From assembly GCA_934045905.1 (NCBI GenBank), contig OW203763.1, positions 41,198,724 through 41,262,723 on the forward strand: DNA of 64,000 bases. The letters run 5' to 3'. Source of the DNA: Leuctra nigra (Eukaryota; Arthropoda; Insecta; Plecoptera; Leuctridae). Below, one piece after another: positions 44,505 through 55,797 of this stretch. Under the pieces are notes generated by a model. The model did no database searches. It had not been told where the DNA came from and worked only from the letters and a program-made list of their open reading frames with translations. The position numbers and the translations under genes were made by a program. Within the stretch, counting starts at the first letter, position 1. Each line of letters begins with the position of its first letter.

Positions 44505-44615
44505 TAGTTTAAGACTCCCACGGATCGGGCTCGTTAGGTCGACCCCTTCCCATGTCCTCCACTTATATCAACAAAGTAAAAAGTAAAAATTAATGTGCGC
44601 AATATAACCTCGTTC
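44505..44615 (+). mobile_element. Fragment of the short LINE-derived element
   Basis: GGATCGGGCTCGTTAGGTCG, CCCATGTCCTCCAC and 'atgtgcgcaatataacctcg' match the minus strands of the 14,614 and 28,945 copies. Both ends are missing. It abuts the gypsy 2 gag. Confidence 0.7.
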
Positions 44616-44631
44616 ATCATAATCATTAATC

Positions 44632-45038
44632 TAAATGAAGCATTGCGCCAACGATTCGTTTGTGGCTTACGGAGTGACAAAATAAGAGAGCGACTTCTTG
44701 AGAGCGGTAACCCTACATTCGACCAAGCTACTCAATTGGCGTTAAAACTCGAAACTGCAGCGAAAGAAGCTACGACGCTGGGACGTGATCATCGAGAGCG
44801 AGCCGTACACAGCATCGCATCGTCATCCACACATCAAGGTACGATAGCAGGGAAAACTCATTTCAAAAAGAAGAGAGAAAAAGTGCTAGTGCAACCAACA
44901 GTTTCAAAGAACTACTACTGTTTTTCGTGTGGATTATCCAATCACACCCGAGAAAAGTGCAAATACAGAGAATACACTTGTAATAAATGTAATACCAATG
45001 GACATTTGAGCAAAGGCATGAAAAGTATTACCCAGTAA
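44632..45038 (+). pseudogene. gag: Ty3/gypsy copy 2: gag C-terminal half
   Basis: LNEALRQRFVCGLRSDKIRE is the end of the capsid domain. Two zinc knuckles follow, CFSCGLSNHTREKC complete and CNKCNTNGHLSKGM with its last Cys replaced by Met. The N-terminal half of gag is missing, replaced by the fragment upstream. The stop at 45,036 precedes the protease ORF by a few bases in the same style as copy 1. Confidence 0.85.
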
Positions 45039-45051
45039 AAGCCAGAAATTC

Positions 45052-45651
45052 ATGAGTCCTGATATGGCTGAGGTAGTCAGTGATAACTCCAGTAGTGATA
45101 GTACCATGAATCACTTGCTAGGTATAACTAGTGCTATGCATAATTTGCCAAAGCAGGCAAATTCAGAGGTTAATCCACCCATTACTGTACTTGTGAATAT
45201 TCAAAATGTACAAAATGTAAAAATGGAGGTCGACACCGGTTCTGAAGTGTCTGCCATTTCACAGGGTTACTATTCCAAGCATTTTGCAACTCTTCCATTG
45301 CTCCCGGCCGACCTTTTGCTTCGTTCTTATACGGGGGAGAAGATTGTTCCCGTAGGTTTGCTGCAGGTAGAAGCGAGTCTTCCAGGGCAGTCGGTAGTGC
45401 AAGGACTACAGCTGTACGTCATCGCAGGAGGAGGTCCACCATTGTTGGGAAGAGGATGGATGGCTAAACTGAAAATCTCCAGTCTTGAGGAAACCAATGT
45501 CAATACTTTGGGTTCTGATTCAACCTCTAATAGCGACAAGGCTCGAGTAGAAGCAGTGCTAAGGGAATTTCCCGAGGTCTTTCGGGAAGAATTGGTTATG
45601 TACAAGAAAAATGCACCTACTAAGCTGTCTTTATCAGGCATCAGGAATTGA
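45052..45651 (+). pseudogene. pol: Ty3/gypsy copy 2: protease region, truncated before RT
   Basis: The protease has MEVDTGSEVSAIS and the conserved LRSYTGEKIVP and LYVIAGGGPPLLGRGWM, close to copy 1. The reading frame breaks off after FPEVFREELVMYKKNAPTKL, just where the RT domain begins in copy 1. The downstream 510 bp has no RT. Confidence 0.85.
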
Positions 45652-46161
45652 GCTGTGTTGTAAAATTAGACTGGATTTTCAAGCCGTTCCAATTGTGTCT
45701 ACTTTAACGATTGTGATGAATACTAGGTTTACTATCTGTACTAAGTTTACTACTAATCGTTTGTAATATTGTGATTTTAAATGACAATTGTGCTAATTTG
45801 AATAATATTTTCACTTGTTAAGAATGTTTGCTATGATTTATTTAATATTTTCTTGGCTTTCGTAATTATGTTATAATTTATTTTGTAACATAACCATCGA
45901 TTTGCATTTGTTCACTTTATTATCTGTATTTATAAAATGTTCCACTGATCGGTCAGTTCAAACTTGTAAGTATATTTCTTGTGCTTAACAAATGTAATTG
46001 TACTATTGTATTGTGTGATTAATAAAAACAAAACATTGGAGAATTACTCGCCTGTCAATTTAGAAAACTAAACGATATGGTTTTTCTTAACAAATAACAC
46101 CAGTCGTTGGACTGTCACAAACCTCGTTCGCATTCGCATTCGCGTTCGTTTGCATTTCAGC
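45652..46161. other. Non-coding, possibly gypsy-derived 3' sequence
   Basis: AT-rich with AATAAA near 46,020. It could be a remnant of an LTR or 3' UTR left by recombination, but no LTR ends are identifiable. Confidence 0.35.
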
Positions 46162-46173
46162 AAACTTCTTCAG
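46162..46173. repeat. Target-site duplication of I-like LINE, 3' side
   Basis: AAACTTCTTCAG, repeated exactly at 55,255-55,266. Confidence 0.85.
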
Positions 46174-46284
46174 ATTAGATTAGATTAGATTATTATGGTT
46201 TAACGGCGCGTCAACGACGAGGTTATGTTGCGCCGAATTCATTATATTATATCAAAACATTTAACTTGTAGTGATAATATACGT

Positions 46285-46605
46285 ATAAATAATAATATGT
46301 ATAATGACTAGATTGTTAGTTAGTAAAATATGTCACACAAAAATGTGGATAAATAAAAACGTATAATGACTAGATGGTAAGTTAAAATACACATCACACA
46401 AAAGTGTGTATTTGACCCAGATGCATTCTTTATAAATACTTGCAACTGGGTCGTGTTAAAAGAAAGATGTAATATAAATAAAAACGTATATTGACTAGAT
46501 GATAAGTTAAAATACACTTCACACAAAAGTGTGCAATTGACCCAGATGCATTCTTAATAAATATTTGCATCTGAGTCGTGTTAAAATAAATGTGTAAAAA
46601 GTGTA
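46285..46605 (-). repeat. Tandem repeat in the 3' UTR of the I-like LINE
   Basis: Units with CGTATAATGACTAGATG, CACACAAAAGTGTG and TTGACCCAGATGCATTCTT recur with ~125-bp spacing (starting near 46,290, 46,362 and 46,488, the first partial). Confidence 0.85.
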
Positions 46606-46658
46606 AAACAATAAAATATACTTATGTCTAAATCACAGATGGTTATCACAGGTAAGTC

Positions 46659-49600
46659 CTAGAGTAGATAAAATATTCCGGCTTCCCTAAGAAAACTAAC
46701 CAGGCGGTCGACTGCCTTCGTCTCGTCCCCCAGGATCTGTTCCAGGTCCCGCGGCATCTGCAGCCGACGCCGCAGATCCCGGAACCCGTCACAGTCCAGC
46801 AACAAGTGACGGACAGTTAGCGGCTCCAGACACTCATCACACTCAGGCGGGTCCTCACGACGTAGCAGAAAGCTGTGGGTGAGTATGCTGTGGCCTATGC
46901 GCATGCGGGTAAGTAATATTTCTTTTCTTCTATTCTCCCTAGATGATGATTTCCATGGCTCAATCGATGTTTTAATAGATTTAAGTTTATTATTTAATAC
47001 ATTGTTCCATTTATCTTGCCAAATATTCTTCATTTGCTCTTTAAATTGGTTTTTCAAATCACTTGATGGAACGCATCGATAATCAAGTTCTGGCTTGAGC
47101 GTGGCTTCTTTCGCTGTCTGGTCGGCTTTCTCGTTACCAGCTATCCCTGCATGGCCAGGGATCCAGCAAAAGGTGATCACATATCCTTGGCTGTTCAGAT
47201 CATTTAAAATTGTTTGAATGTCTTGTATGAGGGGTTGTTTAGGGGAGAATTTGTCAAGAGATTGAATAGAGCTCAGGGAGTCGGAACATATGAGGAATTG
47301 TTTACTATGTGATGTTTTAATTTAATTTAAGGCTTGTCGGATAGCATACAGCTCAGCTGTGTATACACTGCAATCGGGGTTGAGTTTATATCCCATATTT
47401 GTTCTTGATACCGAATAGCCACAGCCCACAGCTCCATTTAATTTTGATCCATATGTATATATTAAAATAAAATCTTTAAAACCTTCACACATTTTATAAA
47501 AGAGTTGTTGGTAATTTGCATTTGTTGTTTGAGCCTTCGGATAAATACTTAAAGACGTATTTAATATTGGTCGGGAGACAGTCCAGGGAGGGATTTTCAT
47601 AAATCCAATCCTCTGAACCTCTGGCAACTCAATATTTCTGTTCTCCAAGATTTCCGAGAGACGAATTCCAAGCGGTCTTGTGGCTTTAGTTTTTGTGTTG
47701 TATATTCGTTTGTAATTGGGACGGAACACTTTAGAGTACGTCGGATGATTGGGCATACCTTGAAGAGTCGAGACGTAGCTACAAAGTAGATATTCTCTCC
47801 TCACATCAAGGGGTGGCTCGCCAGAATCACAGTACAAACTGACAACAGGGCTCGTTCGAAACGCCCCTGTTGCCAGTCTCAAAGCTGTATGATGCACAGT
47901 ATCGAGTGCTTTTATGTACGACACCCTGGCTGAAGAATAGACCATACTACCGTAGTCCAGCCTAGACCTCACCAGGGCACGGTACAGTCGAAGCATCGTC
48001 ACTCGATCGGCTCCCCACGAAGTTCCAGTAAGAATTTTAAGAATATTTAGTGATTTAGAGCATTTTACTTTTAATTCATTTATATGTGCTTTCCAGTTTA
48101 ATTTGTTGTCAAATAACATTCCCAAGAATTTTACCGTTTCAAAAACTGTGATGTTTCTTCCAAGAAGCTTCAAATTAGGCTGTGGATGAAGACCTCGAAT
48201 GCGGTGGAAGTCAATGCACAAAGTTTTACTGGTTGAGAATTTGAAGCCTGTTGCCTCAGCCCATTTCTCTAGACGACCGATCGTTAATTGTAACTGGCGT
48301 TCGGCTGTACGAATTTCAGCAGATTTATAGAATATAGCCAGGTCGTCGACAAAAAGGGAGAAGTTTACAGGCTTTTTAATGTAAGAAGAAACGCCGTTAA
48401 TAGCGATTACAAACAAGGTACAACTAAGAACGGAGCCCTGAGGTACTCCGTTCTCCTGTATACGATGTGACGACATGGTGTTTCCGAGACGAACTCGGAA
48501 ACTCCGATTTGACATAAAATTGTTAATAAAATAAGTAAGATGGCCTCTAAAACCCCATTCGTGAAAAGTTTTTAAAATTCCGTGCCTCCAGGTTGTGTCG
48601 TATGCCTTTTCTAAATCGAAAAATACAGCTAAAAGATGATGTTTTGAAATAAAAGAGTCTTGAATGAGAGATTCTAGGTGGGTAAGGTGATCTATTGTGG
48701 AGCGATGCCGGCGGAAACCAGATTGCTCAGCAGCAATAAGGCCTCTCGTTTCAAGGACCCACACAAGTCGACGGTTAATAATACGTTCTAAAATTTTACA
48801 TAAACATGCTGTCAGGGATATTGGTCGGTAACTTTCTGGTTTAGTACGATCTTTTCTGGGTTTAGGAATGGCAATCGTGATGGCTTCTTGCCAAGCTAAA
48901 GGGAAATCATCTTCACTAAAAATTCTATTAAAAAGTTTTAAAATGTAGTTAAGGGACGATACTGGGAGGGCTTTCAGCATTTTGTTATGGATTGAGTCGG
49001 GACCCGGTGCACTGTCTCGCGACTCCTGTATTGCCGAAGTCAATTCCTAAAAGGTAAAAGGTTGATTGTAAAACTCTGTGTTGTTTGAATTAAAATTAAT
49101 ATTGTTCATTTCTTCCCTGGTTTTGATGGTTACGAATGCTGGAGTGTAATTGGCAGAGCTCGAAATGTTATAAAATTGGTCAGCTAGTGCTTCAACAATA
49201 AGGTCATGTGATGTCATTACGGAGTTTCCAATTTTAAGGCCGGCAATGGGAACAGTAGTAAATTTACCAGATATCTTTTTTAATTTATCCCAAACTTGTG
49301 ACGATGGCGTACGGTGGTTTACTGAAGATACGTAGTTCTGCCAGGAGGACTTGCGGGATTGTTTAATGGTGAAACGTGCTTTTGCTCTTAGTTGTCGAAA
49401 TGATCGTAAATTTGTTTCAGTTGGGTATTTGTTAAATATTTTTAGAGCTCTCTTCCGTTTTAAAATTGCCTGGGCGCATGCCTCGTTCCACCAAGGGACA
49501 GGGACACGCCCAGGTTTTCCAGATGTTTGTGGGATCGTTTCTTCCGCAGCCTGAATAATAGTATCGGTAATGTATTTCGTTTTTTCTTTTATGTCAGGGA

Positions 49601-50345
49601 AAACTACGCTTTCATCAAAAACAGCCAGCTCCTTAAATTTGTCCCAGTCCGCAAGTTTAAGTTTCCATTTCTTGTGTCTTATATGAGATGTATTGTGTGC
49701 CATTAATTTAATCTTGATAGGAAAGTGGTCACTTCCGCATAAGTCGTCATGTACATTCCATTCTATCTGAAGAGATAGTGAAGGAGTACATAACGCTAAA
49801 TCCAACATTGAAAAAGACCCGTAGGCAGAACTAAAATGAGTGGCTGATCCGGTGTTTAAAAGAACTAAGTTATTATAAGTTAAAAAGTCTTCCACTAGCG
49901 TACCACGTGCGTCAGTGTGATCGCTGCCCCATAGTACATTATGGGAATTAAAATCTCCGGTTAACATAAGTGGTGGGGGTAATTGAGCGATAAGATTGTT
50001 GAGGTCTTGAAGATTTAGGCGCTCTGTCGGTGGTAAATAAAGACTGCATATTGAAACGGGATTGGGAAGGTGCATCCTGACAGCTACTGCTTGCAATGGT
50101 GTTTGTAATAAAATTTGATCGGCGTAGTAATTATCATTAATTACTAGCGCCACACCTCCACTCGCCCGATCGCATGAAATCTTGTCTTTACGGTAAAAAG
50201 AATATCCACGTAGGATAGGTGTAGAGGAAGGCTTAAAATGAGTTTCTTGTAAAAGGAAACCAATAGGATTAAAATCAGCACATAAAATCTTTACTTCCTC
50301 TTTGTGAACGTTAAAACTATTACAGTTCCATTGTATAAAATCCAT
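46659..50345 (-). pseudogene. I-like LINE ORF2: APE endonuclease, RT, RNase H
   Basis: A single frame of about 1,229 codons starting MDFIQWNCNSFNVHKEEV. APE motifs are LLQETHF, LTGDFNSHNVLWGS and GSDHFPI. RT motifs are KPESYRPISLTACLCKILER, AVFFDLEKAYDTTW, GVPQGSVLSCTLF and catalytic LFVDDLAIF. RNase H is present: YTYGSKLNGA, ELYAIRQ, CSDSLSSI and CWIPGHAGIAGNEKAD. Then comes a Cys/His motif, CDECLEPLTVRHLLLDC. Two in-frame stops, at 49,047-49,049 and 47,322-47,324, split it. The first catalytic Asp of RNase H (TDGS in the family) is Tyr (near 47,452). RNase H separates it from Jockey and places it with I/R1-type LINEs. Confidence 0.92.
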
Positions 50346-51064
50346 GATAAAATTGATGTATAAAATATAAAATAAAATATATCACAGATGGTTTGACTAG
50401 CCTACTCCTAAGTTAGTATTTCCAACCACCGCCGATGCGGGATTGGTTTCAGTGGTGTCCATTAAATCGCTATCACCACTGACGCCTACAGTCTTCTTAA
50501 CTTTGGCAGCTCTCAGATCCTCTGTACTCAAGTTTGAGGAGGATCTGTTTAATTTCACGGTAGGGCTTGTTCTTAATGGTGCTGCAGGTTTTACTGGGGT
50601 CTTTTGAGGGGGTGGTTTAATTGTTTCTAATTTAGATTTCATTTTAATATTTTCTAATTTAAGAGTTTCATTTTCTTTTCGTAGTTCATTTATTTGTTTT
50701 GTCTGTTCATCAATTTTAGCTTTCATTTCAGTTTGTCCTGCGAGTAATTGTTCCATCATCTTTAATACATTTTCCAGTTCGGACTTTTCGGACGTTTTAG
50801 GTGTAAATACTGGAGGTGGAGTTGCTACTGATTGTGCGTATGTAATTTTAGGTTTCGAAAAGTTTGGAAACAGTTGAAAAAATTTTCGTCGCGCATCTTG
50901 TGGTGTTATTTTCTCTTTAGTTTGAATTTCAATTATCTTTTTTTCTCTCTTCCAGGTGGGGCATTCGCGGGACCAAGATGGATGGTCTCCCTTGCAGTTG
51001 ACGCAGAAGGACTCCCGGTCACATGGTTTCCCATGTTCGGTCGGAGAGCCGCATCGGTCGCAAG

Positions 51065-51354
51065 CAGTGGCGGCTATTTGGCTTTACAACAGGTGTTCAA
51101 TTACATAGAAGGACGTAGAATTGAAAGTACTCTAAGAGGAGAGCCCCCAGCAGATGCGGGGCCGGGGCGCATAACCCCGGATATTTTGTATCTTTAGTTT
51201 GAAATTGATGCATTTTTACGTCTTTTGGAGAGCAAAATGATTAGACAAAATATTTAACTTCCTACTTCCTGGATTAGGGAGCACTTTTAAATAATTTTCT
51301 TGGATAATCAGGTGTGCAATTGTCACACCTTGCACACTGTAATAGCCGCCACTG
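51065..51354. mobile_element. 290-bp hAT MITE inside LINE ORF1
   Basis: Inverted ends CAGTGGCGGCTATT and AATAGCCGCCACTG with the exact 8-bp duplication GTCGCAAG at 51,057-51,064 and 51,355-51,362. The insert lies between the first and second zinc-knuckle codons of ORF1. Interior GGGGCCGGGGCGCATAACCC is GC-rich; no ORF. Confidence 0.93.
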
Positions 51355-51616
51355 GTCGCAAGCATATGCCTTCTCACACCTGTGATGTGTGTGTCCAAGT
51401 TGTTGACATTTTAAGCACCTGAATGGGTTTGGGATGTGCAGTCGGACAGGTATTCGAAGAAACCCAGCGAAAATATATTCAGGAAGGGAGGTTGAAGAGA
51501 AAGTAAGTGAAATCATTGGCGTCGGTACAAGTTCTTTATTTACACGTGACATTATGCGCTTTACAAAGATTACATTTTGGCTTTCAAATTCTTTTAACAA
51601 TTCTTCCTCTGAAGGC

Positions 51617-54030
51617 TGTTGGAGCAGTTGAGATTTTAAAACCCAAATTTGGACTTTCACAATTATTTGTAGTTGAACCTGAAGACTCACGACAATGTCA
51701 CCTAGTCAAGTCACACCGGGCATTATCGGGCTATTTTATGATATTTAATTGAGTTCTATCAATTTGCTCTAATTAGACGTGAGTTGTGAATGGCGAGCAC
51801 ACTTTTATGAAAATTTTCATTTACTTTCATTAATCACAACTCACACAGAAGACGGATGAATATAAAAACTCGGTATTTTTTGTGCACATGCGAAATTATT
51901 ATAATTTGTGACTTGACTATGTGACAATTTAATGTCCTTGATATTTAATTAGGAAAAAAATAAATACTGAAATTAAAATAATTGTAATTTTGTGTCGGTA
52001 TGAACTTGCACACTTGGGAAGCAGTCGAAGGGTCTCTGCCCGCTCGTTGAGTTCCTTTGTTTGTCTCGGTCGACCCTAATAAAAGTATAAACTTTATTAT
52101 ACCCCCTCATAAAATGTGGAGGAAGGTTTCAACCATAAATTTACCTGGATAGTTATTGAAAACTCACTCCACTTAGACAGTCATTACGATCAAACCTATT
52201 TTTTAATTGATCATGTTGATGATCGTTGTTGACAGATAATCATTATCATTATCATTATCATTATAAAATTATAATTTTGGCAAAAGCAGTGAAATGGCTA
52301 TTAGAAAGACACTATTGATATTACTTTCAATGAGATTGTGGAATGTTCAGGTTAGCAAGAATTGATGTGGCTATATTTGGATAATTTTATTCATAGTAAT
52401 TGATATTTACACATAAAATAACATTAATATTAACCTGCAAAAAACTCGTTACAATATGCTATTTATTTCAAACCAATGCGCTTGTGCTTCGTTATTGAAA
52501 ACTTATTTTCAATTAATACTCTAAACTTTCGATTTATAAAAGTAACCTGAAATATTGACGGATTATTACTTAGGTACATAATATATAATATCGATATTCT
52601 CGTCTGATAGGTACTTATAGGTATACTTGTGATTGGTGAGGACTAAGATGATTGGAGTGCACTGCAGTGTTAGAGAATAATTGAGGCTGAATCTACAACA
52701 TTCGTCACATTAGTCACAACATTGGTACAGAATTGGTCGTGGATGCTTTAGCATTAGTTTGTCATGGCCTAAGCTAAGGGAACCATCCCATCATTTGCTA
52801 TATAAACTGAGGAAAACCACGACGAAAACCTCAGTATGATCGTATGATGGTTACAAGTTGTGAACTCAAAACAGATGTACAACATTGGTGCATTGGTCGT
52901 AAATGCTTTAGCATGAATTTGTCGTGGACTAAGCTAAGGGAACCATCCCATCATTTGCTCTATAAACTGAGGAAAACCACGACTAAAACCTCAGTAGAAT
53001 GGATACAAGTTGTGAACTCAAAACAGATGTACAACATTGGTACAGCATTGGTCGTGGATGCTTTAGCATGAATTTGTCGTGGACTAAGCTAAGGGAACCA
53101 TCCCATCATTTGCTCTATAAACTGAGGAAAACCTCGACTAAAACCTCAGTAGAATGGATACAAGTTGTGAACTCAAAACAGATGTACAACTGGATATTAT
53201 TTCTCTGCAGAAATCATATAATATTTTCTTCATGTTTTTCTAATAGAATACGTCGACGCAACAAATACCCAATAAACCAACTAGTGACATTATAAAATCC
53301 AGAAATTGAAATAATTTGGTATGCCTGACTTTCCACTTCTTCTTAGAGGACCTTAACCGCGCGTCATTACATTTTCTCATATCTAAAGCAATGATACAAT
53401 CAATTAGTATACGATATTTTAGGAATGAAAATGACACACTTGTCTAGACAGGTACTTGCAGTTTTGGGTTTGTGCAAAAGTATTGGAAAAGTTTCATCTT
53501 ACCTTGTATATCGAGTAATTTGACTCTTTCTGCCGTCGTATTTTCAATCGATCCAAGTGTACACCACTCCGCGATGGGTACACTAATACACTAATACATA
53601 ATAATACTAATACTAACACTAATAATAATCACACTAATATTACGTAATACTGTATTATCATAATAATCATAATAGTTTCAATTATACTTGTCTATAAAAC
53701 AGTTTAGCTTGTCATTTTTGCTCGGAATTTTACAAATAAAAAACCTATTTGATCTACGTTCGAATTCGATTAGGACTTTTGCCTGTGTGGTAAAAAATAT
53801 AGAAATTATATTTGATCAGTAAGAACAGAAAATTAATAAAAGGGATTATTGATCCTTTGTTGTCACGAGCTGCGTCAGTCGGCCATAAACACCCTTCATG
53901 AATGGAAGACGGCTCTCGACGGTGTGTTGTAAAATGCAAATAAAAAGGGATCGCAGGGTATGAAAAAGGTTGTTTTGCTGATGATCAGCTCGAAGCAAAA
54001 GTCCGGAAATCTACCTACATACGCGCTCGG
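51617..54030. mobile_element. ~2.4-kb unidentified insertion in LINE ORF1
   Basis: ORF1 sequence is lost between DVIYSRDLL (54,040) and EEELLKEF (about 51,610) and nothing between codes for ORF1. Exact ends are uncertain within some 20 bp, and no clear duplication was read. Contents: a small inverted repeat with GTCACCTAGTCAAGTCACA at 51,694 and its inverse near 51,908, AT-rich sequence, a 155-bp tandem repeat (52,718-53,187) and TACTAA-rich sequence at 53,578-53,640. No transposase or LTRs recognised. Confidence 0.55.
52718..53187 (+). repeat. Three tandem copies of a ~155-bp unit
   Basis: Units start AACATTGG at 52,718, 52,881 and 53,033 (163, 152, 155 bp). They share GCTTTAGCATGAATTTGTCG, CTAAGCTAAGGGAACCATCC and ACAAGTTGTGAACTCAAAAC. 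The last two copies are nearly identical. Confidence 0.93.
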
Positions 54031-54317
54031 CGGCCCTTAAGTAAATCCCTCGAGTAAATGACGTCCTTCGAAGTGTTCAGAGTTGTGTGTGGAGCGACGT
54101 TGATTGGAAATGTGCCCAGCAGTTTGAGTGACATTAGAGCTGTTGATTGTTCTTTAGTTTCAGTTTCTATAAGCAAAGAGCCGTCTCTAAGTCTCCTTAC
54201 TTGTACCCTGCCAATGTCTTTTTGGATAAAATTTTGCAACTTAAAGGGAGAGACGCCGTTGAAAGTGGCTTCCTGCTCCGATCTTGTTATAATGAAAAAC
54301 TTAGTGTTTGAATTCAT

Positions 54318-55254
54318 TTTATAAATTGTTTTTGGATCAATAATTTTATCGAGTAAATTAGGTATTGGTTCACTTTAAGTTATTTCGTTGTCACTTGTAT
54401 TATTTTTGTTGAAAGTTGGGGGAGGGGGGGAGTTTGCTGTGGTCGTCATAATAAAATCAATCATAAATTCATCTTCTGGATCCCCACCCACCACGGAGCC
54501 ACAAATGGGATATTTTAGAAATACCAGGGTTGTCCAGAAGGTATAGCGGGTAGCGCTACACCAGTCATGAGTGACAGCATACCGACTGGGACACCAGTAT
54601 GCATCATCATGCCAATGTAGACCACCCGCTCATCCATGTTGCAGCTTTAACACATACGAACAAGCCGGTTGGCTGGGGATGGATTAGTCCCCAGCCTCCC
54701 GTTTCGGAAGAAGCAGAAGCCAAAGCAGAGTGTTGGATTATGGTGGTTTTATATGCCACGAATCCTCAGCTACCAGGATCGTCCTTTCCTCCCTTACGGG
54801 TCTCCACGCACGGCAAACACGCGGGTGGGCGTTTTAGTGCGACCTGGAAGCCGACAGAAAATGGAAGAAGAATAGAGAAGAACTAAGGAAAGAAGAAACA
54901 GGTAAGTAAGAGATGACAAGAATGATGATGAGGGTGATGTGGTGAAATGAGAAAAGTGTTGTCTGCTCCCAAAGCCACACTCCGGTCACCATTCAGGAAC
55001 CCACTCGACCGGGTGCAAGTGAAATAATATATAGAGAATGTCCGTATCGCATAGTCGTCAACATTACTCATTGCACAAGCAGGAATGGCATTTAAAAATG
55101 AGACAGAGAAAATAAAAATAGAGGAAAATGATGGTGAAATGATGGTATGCACGAATCCCGCTGTGCAATGAGTGGACTGCTCTTAGTTGGGACCAGCCCG
55201 TGGGTTGGCCCCTTAAGCCCCACCACCGCGTCAAGGTGGCAGTCCTTCGGGGGG
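54318..55254 (-). promoter_or_regulatory. 5' UTR of the I-like LINE
   Basis: About 940 bp before ORF1. The first ~90 bases on the minus strand (GGACTGCCACCTTGACGCGG, GTGGTGGGGCTTAAGGGGCC, GGGCTGGTCCCAACTAAG) match the start of the short element at 14,614. LINE internal promoters normally lie in this region. ORFs here are not supported. Confidence 0.65.
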
Positions 55255-55266
55255 AAACTTCTTCAG
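55255..55266. repeat. Target-site duplication of I-like LINE, 5' side
   Basis: AAACTTCTTCAG, matching 46,162-46,173. Confidence 0.85.
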
Positions 55267-55797
55267 GCTGTCAATGACATTTCTTACAATCAAAAAAAAA
55301 AACATATTTGAAAAATAACAGTATCAACTATACTCTATGCACATTCCCAAAGATTTCCAATTATCAAATAACAGTTAAAATTAAAAAAATAAATAATAAA
55401 CCTTGGATTATCGATCCTAATTGGCGCAGTTTGGATTTCCACAACATGTTGTGTCAGATAATGGCCCACCATTCACTTCCCAAGAGTTCAGCACTCTCAA
55501 TCCAATGGTATTAAACACGCTTTTTCGCCTCCGTACCATCCTTCCACTAATGGGATATCAGAAAATCATGTCAGCCTTGAAGGAGGGTAAAGACTTTAAT
55601 CTGGCGGTCAGTAGATTTTTATTAGCCTATTGCAGTACTGTTCAGTGTACCACAATGAAACACCGGCTAATCTATTTTTGAGACGACAGTTGCGTACCAG
55701 ATTGGATTGTATTAAATCCAACTTGAAAGAACATGTAAATAGGCAACAAGGCAAACAGATAAAAGATCATAAATGCTCTAGACAGGTTGTATTTCAG

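Larger units (their letters stand above)
42885..44505 (-). pseudogene. R2/NeSL-like reverse transcriptase, split by a hAT MITE and a SINE
   Basis: The minus strand reads VLRRVIERALDKIARQYISF then NEHQRGFTKSPGSY (across the SINE at 44,129-44,411), then IVNAILERSK and NATLIFLDVTKAFDIIGHNH (across the MITE at 43,535-44,063). It continues with RGVMQGAPLSPTLYNLSTDH after a frameshift near 43,310, catalytic GFADDLVVV, and ETIRYLGINF. One stop lies near 43,210. QRGF and FLDV.KAFD are typical of the R2/NeSL group. It ends near 42,885 where the hAT-like block begins. It is a separate and more AT-rich lineage than the element at 29,429. Confidence 0.8.
50397..54317 (-). pseudogene. I-like LINE ORF1 (gag-like), cut by two insertions
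   Basis: N-terminal part at 54,317-54,020 (FFIITRSEQEATFNGVSPFK ... DVIYSRDLL) resembles the start of I/R1 ORF1 proteins. After a ~2.4-kb insertion it resumes near 51,617 (EEELLKEFESQNVIFVKRIM) and reaches a zinc knuckle, CLKCQQLGHTHHRC. A 290-bp hAT MITE follows at 51,065-51,354. It then continues with CDRCGSPTEHGKPCD and CVNCKGDHPSWSRECPTWKR, two further knuckles, and a coiled coil (MMEQLLAGQTEMKAKIDEQT) to the stop at 50,397. ORF1 binds the LINE RNA. The three-knuckle order is typical of the group. Confidence 0.82.
46174..55254 (-). mobile_element. Full-length I-like LINE with nested insertions
   Basis: On the minus strand: 5' UTR (55,254-54,318), ORF1 (split), ORF2 (50,345-46,659), 3' UTR and a (TCTAA)n tail ending at 46,174. 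The 12-bp duplication AAACTTCTTCAG brackets the element. Presence of the 5' end and only two stops in ORF2 indicate a fairly recent, near-complete copy. ORF1 has been hit twice afterwards. Confidence 0.88.

Noticed and set aside
54599..54886. ORF in the LINE 5' UTR
   Set aside because: On the strand opposite to the LINE and without motifs.
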